From JBCCEV01 sp039030125 (GTDB lineage: Bacteria > Pseudomonadota > Gammaproteobacteria > Ga0077536): a stretch of 22,884 nucleotides of DNA. Made by a program: the position numbers and the translations under genes. The DNA is taken from the NCBI GenBank assembly GCA_039030125.1, contig JBCCEV010000060.1:1-22884 (forward strand), in the 5' to 3' direction. The notes below the pieces were generated by a model. It saw nothing but the letters and a program-made list of their open reading frames with translations. It did no database searches and was not told the origin of the DNA. The stretch's first letter is position 1, and the number at the start of each line of letters is the position of its first letter. Positions 1-5,193 of this stretch are shown piece by piece.

Positions 1-498
1 GTCGTCGCGCATGCGCTTGGCGTAGGTCTTGAGATCACGCTCGCTAAACGGTCCCGACAACACCAATCGAGAAACGGTTTCTTAGCGAATAACGCGATGA
101 ATATCGGGCTCTTCGGCATCTTCGGGAAACGTTCGAATCTGCGACACCGCAGATTCCACCGACGACAAGGCTTCTTGCATGTTGAAGCCGGCAAGAAACT
201 CGACGCGCACCGAACCAATGCCCTCGTAAGAGGCCGCGGTTACTTTCTTCACGCCATCAAGGAAACGGACTTCCGGCTCGATCGCCTGGACGATGTTGGC
301 ATCGACGTCGGCCGCCGATGCTCCCGGCCAGTCGACGTACACGGTGACAACATCGATGCCGAAGTCGGGGAAAAACTGCCGATTAATTTGGGTTAATGCA
401 AAAAAGCCCGCCACAAACATTAGGATCAACAATAAGTTCGCGGCCGTGGGATGGCGGGCAAACAGTGCAATCAGTCCGGTTTGCGGCGTCGGCGACAT
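1..498 (-). pseudogene. RND-family efflux transporter permease, N-terminal part, interrupted by an in-frame TAA
   Basis: The gene starts with ATG at 498 and runs off the left edge. The first 138 residues give an AcrB/MexB/CusA-like N-terminus: a short cytoplasmic helix, a first membrane segment (about residues 20-38), the NRQFFPDF motif that follows it in RND pumps, and the start of the periplasmic porter domain (DWPGASAADVD, then VESAVSQI). A TAA stop lies at 84-82 after HRVIR. The same frame continues without another stop to base 1 as ETVSRLVLSGPF, then SERDLKTYAKRMRDD, which is the normal RND continuation. The stop therefore looks like one base change within an otherwise kept frame. RND pumps are about 1,000 residues long, so the 138-aa product would not function. 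A sequencing or assembly error is the main alternative. The neighbouring phosphotransferase gene is divergent, so no membrane-fusion protein gene precedes it here. Confidence 0.72.
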
Positions 499-658
499 AG
501 GCTAATTCAGCGTTTTGCAACAAGTCTCAATATCGGACAACATGGTTTTTCCTACGCACGGCACGCAACTACGGATCCCGCACGTCCGTCGTATCCGGCC
601 ATTGTCTCCCAAGATGGAGTCACGACCCAACTTTGCGGGAAATCGAGGGAGTCCATAG

Positions 659-1756
659 GTGACCGATAAAAACCAGGCCAACGACGCCCCTGAGATCACG
701 ATCGTCAGGCCCCAAGAAGTTTCTAGTGAGTGGCTCACAAAAGTTTTGCGCGCGAATGGGATCGAGGTCGTGGTTGACGCTTTCGAGATGAGCGCCGTGG
801 GTACCGGACAGCTCGGCGAAACTCGGCGCTTCGCCCTGACCTACCGCGGACCAGCGCCTGCGGAGGCACCTAAAACGGTGGTTGGGAAATTTCCCTCTGA
901 CAACGATGTTGCCTGCAAAACCGGCAAAGACATGGGGTTTTACCGCGCTGAAGTCATGTTTTATCGGGAAGCAGCGGCGCGCGCGAAGATCCGTACCCCG
1001 CGGGTTTATTTCGCTCGAATGGATGAACAAAGCGGCGAGTTCACTTTGCTCTTTGAAGACCTCGCGCCCGCCACCCAGGGCGACCAAATGAGCGGTATGG
1101 CGATCACCGATGCCCGCGATGCACTGTCAGAGGCGGCCAAGCTCCACGCAGCGTTTTGGAACGACGAAGAAGTGATGAACCAACCGTGGATGTACGTGCC
1201 ACCGGGTGCTCAAGGTTTCTACACCACCGAGCTGGTTGAATCATCCTGGCAACATTTCGAAAAAACCTACGCGCATCGAATGGACCCGGAGGTGATTAAG
1301 GTGTGCGACAAGTTCGTGCGCCACCATGCCGCGTGGAACGCACCGCGCGCCGCGCCCAAGTGCTATTCGCATAATGATTTTCGCGCCGACAACATGTTGT
1401 TCGGGGACGGTCGGGTCGCCGTCGTTGATTGGCAAACAAGCAATTTTCTTGGCACCGGCATGGACATCGCCTACTTCCTCGGCGGCGCGTTCAAGCGTGA
1501 GACTCGCCAAGCACATGAGCAACAATTGCTCCGCCATTATTACGACGAACTGGTTCACAATGGCGTCAACGACTATCCGTTCGAACAGATGATGGATGAC
1601 TATCGGCACTATTCCTTCGCGGTACTGGTCGTCGCCATTGCCGCAACCGTGATTGTGAAACAGACCGAACGCGGCGACCGGTTGTTCATGCACATGGTGA
1701 ACGGCGGTGCGTATCAGGCCCTCGACAACGACGCTTTGGATTTGCTGCCGACATAG
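659..1756 (+). CDS. APH/EcKinase-like phosphotransferase
   Basis: A 365-aa cytoplasmic small-molecule kinase of the aminoglycoside phosphotransferase/ecdysteroid kinase-like (protein-kinase-like) fold. It starts with GTG at 659; a GAGGGAG ribosome-binding site eight or so bases upstream supports this start. The catalytic loop reads CYSHNDFRADN (residues 235-245), giving catalytic D240 and N245. The metal-binding aspartate is D257 in VVDWQTSN, followed by GTGMDIAYFLGG, a typical extension in this superfamily. The N-lobe contains RRFALTYRG and VVGKFPSD, where the lysine is the likely ATP-binding residue. The family phosphorylates hydroxyl groups of sugars, sterols, choline-like molecules or antibiotics; the substrate cannot be read from the sequence. 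The VOC gene follows after nine bases and is probably co-transcribed. Antibiotic resistance should not be assumed. Confidence 0.87.
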   Translation: MTDKNQANDAPEITIVRPQEVSSEWLTKVLRANGIEVVVDAFEMSAVGTGQLGETRRFALTYRGPAPAEAPKTVVGKFPSDNDVACKTGKDMGFYRAEVMFYREAAARAKIRTPRVYFARMDEQSGEFTLLFEDLAPATQGDQMSGMAITDARDALSEAAKLHAAFWNDEEVMNQPWMYVPPGAQGFYTTELVESSWQHFEKTYAHRMDPEVIKVCDKFVRHHAAWNAPRAAPKCYSHNDFRADNMLFGDGRVAVVDWQTSNFLGTGMDIAYFLGGAFKRETRQAHEQQLLRHYYDELVHNGVNDYPFEQMMDDYRHYSFAVLVVAIAATVIVKQTERGDRLFMHMVNGGAYQALDNDALDLLPT

Positions 1757-1765
1757 AGCACGACG

Positions 1766-2446
1766 ATGAAATTATTAAAGCCGCATCTCGATTTAGGCCT
1801 GTTCACCAACGATATCGCCGCGCACAGCAATTTTTGGGGGCAAGTGGTTGGCTTGCGTCTCGACCATGAACTTCCGGTCAAACGCGGCTGGGTGCAACAT
1901 CGCTATGACGCCCACGACTCGGTGATTAAGGTCAACGTCCGCGACGAAACCTTGGTGGAGCTGCCACCAAGCGGCTACGCGGGTCTCACCATTGCGCGCG
2001 ATAGCAAGCAAGCCTGGGAAGGTACTCATCCCGGCGGCGGGTTTGTGCGAATTGTTCCCAATGGCACCGATGGGGTCATTGGCATTGGGATCACAATCAC
2101 CACATCGGGTATCGCACGCCTGCGTGATTTCTATATCGAAGTGATGGAGTTCGAGCCACTGCCCGGAAATCGCGCCCGCTGCGGAGACACGATCCTTTTT
2201 TTCGAACAGGGTCCAAGCGCCGCCCACACGGAAGATTTCGCAGGGCCAAACTATCGTTACACCACCTTGCAGATAGAAGACTGCGACGCCATCTGCGATC
2301 TTGTCGTATCTCGAGGAGGCAGCCTCAAACAAGCCCCGCAAACGCTTGGCGACGTAGCGCGTTACGCAATGGTGAGCGACCCCGATGGCAATTGGATCGA
2401 GATATCGGCGCGCGCCTCGCTAGGCGGCAAGCTGACGCCCCCCTAA
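1766..2446 (+). CDS. VOC superfamily (glyoxalase/dioxygenase-like) protein, two modules
   Basis: A 226-aa protein with two consecutive beta-alpha-beta-beta-beta modules. The first begins HLDLGLFTNDIAAHSNFWGQ and the second begins near GIGITITTSGIARLRDFY. The C-terminus has the family's closing signature, VSDPDGNWIEISA. VOC proteins include glyoxalase I, extradiol dioxygenases and epimerases, usually with a divalent metal held by His and Glu residues. The candidate metal ligands here (an N-terminal His and the Glu of the last strand) are not enough to name a reaction. The gene starts with ATG nine bases after the phosphotransferase stop, so the two are likely one transcript and may act on related metabolites. 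The ribosome-binding site is weak. It could be a lyase, an isomerase or a non-catalytic binding protein. Confidence 0.85.
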   Translation: MKLLKPHLDLGLFTNDIAAHSNFWGQVVGLRLDHELPVKRGWVQHRYDAHDSVIKVNVRDETLVELPPSGYAGLTIARDSKQAWEGTHPGGGFVRIVPNGTDGVIGIGITITTSGIARLRDFYIEVMEFEPLPGNRARCGDTILFFEQGPSAAHTEDFAGPNYRYTTLQIEDCDAICDLVVSRGGSLKQAPQTLGDVARYAMVSDPDGNWIEISARASLGGKLTPP

Positions 2447-2476
2447 GAGCGACAACACCAGCGTGACTATCGAATA

Positions 2477-2713
2477 TCAAAAACGACCCGTAATAAAACC
2501 CGAAACACCGATAAACAGTAATAACAGCACGACAAAGCCCACCACGACCGCTGCGGTAAACAACAACGCTTCGCGCGGAGAAATATCGTCGTTGGAAATC
2601 TTATCGATTTCCTTGCGCAGCTCGTGATCCGCCTGACTCCTCAGCGCGCGATTGATCCGCACGGCGAAGTAGCGCCGAACATCATCCGGCAGTGGTTTGT
2701 CCTGATGAGTCAC
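2477..2713 (-). CDS. Small single-pass membrane protein, unknown function
   Basis: With the GTG at 2713 as start the product is 78 aa. A longer reading from 2779 would overlap the end of the upstream isomerase gene by 43 bases and adds a basic, cysteine-containing stretch without recognisable character, so the shorter form is preferred. Residues about 1-50 are charged and helical (VRRYFAVRINRALRSQ, HELRKEIDKIS). Residues about 52-74 form one hydrophobic helix rich in Val, Leu and Ala, ending GFITGRF. It is the last gene of a minus-strand run that starts with the mini-YdbH gene and may be co-transcribed with the isomerase just upstream. I do not recognise a family. The Shine-Dalgarno signal is weak, so the exact start is uncertain. 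Confidence 0.55.
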   Translation of the reverse strand: MTHQDKPLPDDVRRYFAVRINRALRSQADHELRKEIDKISNDDISPREALLFTAAVVVGFVVLLLLFIGVSGFITGRF

Positions 2714-2736
2714 CGAGAGACTGCGCGCACCCAAAT

Positions 2737-3411
2737 TCAGCGAGCGCGATGCGCACCCTTCTCGCGAGTGGCACCCCACTCTTGCTCATAGGCTTGTAAG
2801 TCCAAACCGGCAATCGGGTCTTCGCCCTTTAGAAAAAGCGCCAAGTAAGCCAGATCGTCGAAACCCCAAAACACCTCATCGTCAACCAACACGGTTGGCA
2901 CGCCGAAGCCACCGCGCGCGAGGCATTCATCCGTTAAGTCCTTAACTCGTGCCTTCACTTGATCATCGTCGACCCGCGCAAACAGGTCACTCGGATCGAA
3001 ACCACCACTGAGTAGATATGCCGTCAGCGCCCCCGGGTCATTGGGATCGACACGATCAACCCAGACCGCTTTAAGCAGCAGTCCAACCATTTCGTTACGT
3101 CGGCCTATGTCCTGCTCTGCCGCCGTCACGCGCAGCAATAGCAGTGGATTGAAGGGATGACGGACCGGGGCGCGGAGTTCAACACCTAACAACGCGGCCT
3201 TGCGCAAGTTGTTGCGATTCATCCAGTGCAACTTCGATGGGATCTCCGCTGGCCCAAGCTGGCCGGAAGCTTTTAAAAAACCCGCGAACAACACGGGTTT
3301 GGTGACCAGCTCGCGGCCACTACCGCGCACCAATGCGGGCATTTTCTGCCACATCAAATAGGCGTTGTGCGAGAGGTAATCGAAATAAAAATCCAGGTTC
3401 GCAGCCGCCAT
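2737..3411 (-). CDS. DsbA-family / 2-hydroxychromene-2-carboxylate isomerase-like protein
   Basis: A 224-aa thioredoxin-fold protein of the kappa-GST/HCCA isomerase branch. The N-terminus reads LDFYFDYLSHNAYL; S14 sits where these glutathione-dependent isomerases have the serine that activates GSH, and there is no CxxC disulfide motif. The second signature is GGFGVPTVLVDDEVFWGFDDL near residues 167-187, the cis-Pro loop followed by the strand and helix that bind GSH. There is no signal peptide, so it is probably cytoplasmic. In characterised relatives the reaction is cis-trans isomerisation of an aromatic breakdown product, but many homologues have other or unknown substrates. It lies 68 bases after ydbL and 23 bases before a small membrane protein gene on the same strand. 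Confidence 0.85.
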   Translation of the reverse strand: MAAANLDFYFDYLSHNAYLMWQKMPALVRGSGRELVTKPVLFAGFLKASGQLGPAEIPSKLHWMNRNNLRKAALLGVELRAPVRHPFNPLLLLRVTAAEQDIGRRNEMVGLLLKAVWVDRVDPNDPGALTAYLLSGGFDPSDLFARVDDDQVKARVKDLTDECLARGGFGVPTVLVDDEVFWGFDDLAYLALFLKGEDPIAGLDLQAYEQEWGATREKGAHRAR

Positions 3412-3479
3412 TATTCGCGTCTCAAAAACAACACGCCCATCATTTTAGCGCGCTGCTCGACGGCTGGGGCGCAGTCAAT

Positions 3480-3803
3480 CTACTTGGTGGTGATGACACC
3501 GTTCGCCTGGCGAAATCGCGTCCCTGGCGGTGCGTCTTCGAGGATCTCGGTGGCATAAACCCGGCCGATCTGCTCGACGCTGACCCCTTGCTCGCTCGCC
3601 CGTTGTTGATAAATGTTGCGGCGCTTCCCATTGATCGCATTCGCGCTTGCTTGAGCGCTGGCGTCCAACGCCTCGACATAGCCATCGAAGCGTTCGCCGA
3701 GCGCACCGCTCTGTCTAAGCTCGTCCAGCGATTGGGCCAGCGCGGACGTTGCCGCGAGCAAAAGCAGCAAACAGAACGGGACAGGCTTGATAGAAATTTT
3801 CAT
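3480..3803 (-). CDS. ydbL: YdbL family (DUF1318) periplasmic protein
   Basis: A 107-aa protein (start ATG 3803; a GTG directly before it at 3806 would add one residue). It has a signal peptide with cleavage after SALAQ or SALA, followed by the DUF1318 pattern: LDELRQSGALGERFDGYVEA, NAINGKRRNIYQQRA, and a C-terminal PPGTRFRQANGVITTK. E. coli YdbL has the same length and the same GE..DGY and INxxRxxxYQ features. In E. coli YdbL works with YdbH and YnbE in phospholipid transport between the membranes and is thought to help YnbE assembly as a periplasmic chaperone. The start overlaps the stop of ynbE (TAGTGATG), which indicates translational coupling. Confidence 0.92.
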   Translation of the reverse strand: MKISIKPVPFCLLLLLAATSALAQSLDELRQSGALGERFDGYVEALDASAQASANAINGKRRNIYQQRASEQGVSVEQIGRVYATEILEDAPPGTRFRQANGVITTK

Positions 3804-3805
3804 CA

Positions 3806-3997
3806 CTAAAAGATCTCTGGGTTCGCATCGATATCTTTGGCGGCCTGCTCCTCAACTTTGAGTCGCACGTCGGCATCGAGCTTAATATTGAGATTGATGG
3901 TTATCGGTTCGCGGGGAGCCTCAACTTTAACCGTTGGGGCGCAGCCCCCGCAGATCGCAACCAGAAGTAAGCTAAATATTCGCAAACGATCATCCAT
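3806..3997 (-). CDS. ynbE: YnbE-like outer-membrane lipoprotein
   Basis: A 63-aa lipoprotein. The signal peptide ends in ICGGC, with C19 as the lipidated cysteine (an unusual Cys at the -3 position). The mature part, VKVEAPREPITINLNIKLD followed by an acidic helix ending NPEIF, matches the short YnbE family, in which the EPITINxNxK strand is the signature. In E. coli YnbE is proposed to stack or pair by beta-strand augmentation with the C-terminus of YdbH, completing a hydrophobic channel between the inner and outer membranes. Here it sits 54 bases after the YdbH-like gene and directly before ydbL, the same order as in E. coli. Confidence 0.92.
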   Translation of the reverse strand: MDDRLRIFSLLLVAICGGCAPTVKVEAPREPITINLNIKLDADVRLKVEEQAAKDIDANPEIF

Positions 3998-4051
3998 ATG
4001 ACTATGGGACTAAGATGTCATCGGTTAGTTCGCCCACCAGTTTGCCACAGA

Positions 4052-4804
4052 CTAGCGTTTGCCAAGAAACAGCTGGATTAGATCAGAGGAAGCGCCGCGA
4101 ACGCGCTCGAAGACGCCCATCAAGCTTTTCGCGTTGCTCTGTAAATTAATATTGAGCTGGTAAGGCTGTAACGCGTCGACCTCTTCGTTCCGGCCCGATA
4201 GGAGAAGAAGCATGCTTAGCTGCCCGTCACGATCTAAATTGAATTTGAGCTTAAGATGGTCATAGGAAAAGTTTTTCAATAACTCCAAGACCAGATCGAC
4301 CTCACTAACCCTGCCACCAAGAGTCTCGGAGAGGGTTTTGGAATCAATCGCCAAGGTCCCCGGTTTTGTGGCCTCCAGCCAAGCGTTCTCGATTTGCACA
4401 CCGTGCTCCGCAAAGGAAATCGGGATCTCCCCAGATAAGCGACCATCGCCGCCGACTCCAGGCAGATCGGCCAACGCAAAAAATTCAGCAAGCTCCACGT
4501 CTTGCAGATAGAGCTCGAGATCCTGGCTGTGCTGCTCGCTGGCCGACAACGGCAAATCATCTGCGGTGATCCGGAGCTGGCCACTCAACACCGCCGCCGA
4601 GCCCGCCAGGGAAGCGCGGCCCATGTTGCTGGTATTGATTCGATAGCTTAGCGAAACATTTTTTAGGACCAGACCGAGATCGACGAGTTGGGCCTCGATT
4701 TCCCCGGCAACCACCAAACTCTGGCGTGGCGCGGGAGATTCGGCCCACACACCTAGTGAAACCGCCAGTAGCAGCAGTGCTCCGCATTTTTGTGGACAAA
4801 GCAT
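4052..4804 (-). CDS. ydbH: Short YdbH-like intermembrane lipid transport protein (C-terminal domain only)
   Basis: A 250-aa protein with an N-terminal secretion signal (residues 1-21, LLLLAVSLGVWA) in place of the usual N-terminal membrane anchor. Residues about 117-154 (GRLSGEIPISFAEHGVQIEN, then a KPGTLAID element) and 178-229 (NFSYDHLKLKFNLDRDGQ, LLLSGRNEE, LNINLQSNAK) match the C-terminal end of the AsmA-like YdbH family. The E. coli protein is close to 880 residues; about three quarters are absent here. In the same frame upstream there is a TAA only about 20 bases before the ATG, so no larger ORF is being missed. The family forms a grooved beta structure that spans the periplasm and contacts YnbE at its C-terminal end. 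Adjacent ynbE and ydbL support the identification. A Fur-like operator lies 16-30 bases upstream of the start. An intact separate bridge gene elsewhere cannot be excluded. Confidence 0.85.
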   Translation of the reverse strand: MLCPQKCGALLLLAVSLGVWAESPAPRQSLVVAGEIEAQLVDLGLVLKNVSLSYRINTSNMGRASLAGSAAVLSGQLRITADDLPLSASEQHSQDLELYLQDVELAEFFALADLPGVGGDGRLSGEIPISFAEHGVQIENAWLEATKPGTLAIDSKTLSETLGGRVSEVDLVLELLKNFSYDHLKLKFNLDRDGQLSMLLLLSGRNEEVDALQPYQLNINLQSNAKSLMGVFERVRGASSDLIQLFLGKR

Positions 4805-4816
4805 TGCTGTTCTAAA

Positions 4817-4837
4817 TGTAAATGATTATCATTTGCA
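4817..4837. promoter_or_regulatory. Fur-box-like operator between divergent genes
   Basis: The core AAATGATTATCATTT (4820-4834) is a perfect 7-1-7 inverted repeat; outer bases 4817-4818 and 4836-4837 also pair. Aligned on its centre with the classic 19-bp Fur consensus it matches at 14 of 19 positions. It lies between the mini-YdbH gene (minus) and the 73-aa gene (plus). On the plus strand a TATCAT -10 element (4827-4832), 17 bases after TTGCTG (4804-4809), lies inside the box; on the minus strand a GATAAT element (4830-4825) also lies inside. Iron-bound Fur sitting here would block both. Fur is known for such sites; regulation of these genes is inferred. Confidence 0.7.
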
Positions 4838-4838
4838 A

Positions 4839-5060
4839 ATGAGCCTTAGAGCGCCTCGCGACGAAGAATGCGTTATCCGCCGACTCCTGCATGAGCAATG
4901 CGACCCCAACGACATTCCTATCGAAAGATTACGCAGTGCGGCCGGCCGGCTCATCGAACTCTATCGGACCAATCCCTACGCTGATCTGGCGATCATCGTC
5001 CTACGTGTGCTCAACGCGTTGGAGATGCACGAACACGCCAACTCTACCGCAAAGGCTTAG
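4839..5060 (+). CDS. Small uncharacterised protein, 73 aa
   Basis: The reading frame opens at TTG 4833, but ATG 4839 is the more natural start. The product is soluble and mostly helical by appearance: ECVIRRLLHEQ, DIPIERLRSAAGRLIELY, DLAIIVLRVLNALEMHEH. It has no signal peptide and no membrane segment. Two cysteines are present near residues 11 and 21, and there are three histidines. I do not recognise the family. The ATG starts only four bases after the core of the Fur-like box, and the best plus-strand promoter would start transcription at about 4838-4839, so the mRNA would be nearly leaderless. There is no Shine-Dalgarno sequence. It ends 133 bases before the kinase start. It could be a chance ORF, but its position, codon choice and lack of overlap with other genes argue for a real gene. 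Confidence 0.5.
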   Translation: MSLRAPRDEECVIRRLLHEQCDPNDIPIERLRSAAGRLIELYRTNPYADLAIIVLRVLNALEMHEHANSTAKA

Positions 5061-5119
5061 CTGAGCACCTCTAAAGCGAAGGCGATTTTCGCGTTTGTTC
5101 GCGAGTTCGCCCCCGCCGC

Positions 5120-5148
5120 AACCGGCCGCTGCGCGCAGGCTCTATAAT
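5120..5148 (+). promoter_or_regulatory. Probable promoter of the Ser/Thr kinase gene
   Basis: A perfect TATAAT occurs at 5143-5148 in otherwise very GC-rich sequence. Transcription would begin near 5155, about 38 bases before the ATG at 5194. The -35 position at 17-bp spacing (5120-5125, AACCGG) is poor, so an activator or weak basal activity is likely. The site supports ATG 5194 as the true start, since a start at TTG 5095 would lie upstream of the promoter. Confidence 0.5.
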
Positions 5149-5193
5149 CGTGCCGCGGGTCGTCCAGCTCTTGGCCTCCCCGACTCTATTACG

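Noticed and set aside
2713..2779. Longer form of the small membrane protein starting at 2779
   Set aside because: The extra N-terminus overlaps the isomerase coding end, has no membrane or domain character, and an in-frame GTG at 2713 gives a cleaner small protein.
5095..5193. N-terminal extension of the kinase from TTG 5095
   Set aside because: A perfect TATAAT lies inside it and its residues are low-complexity Ala/Pro/Arg typical of GC-rich noncoding sequence.
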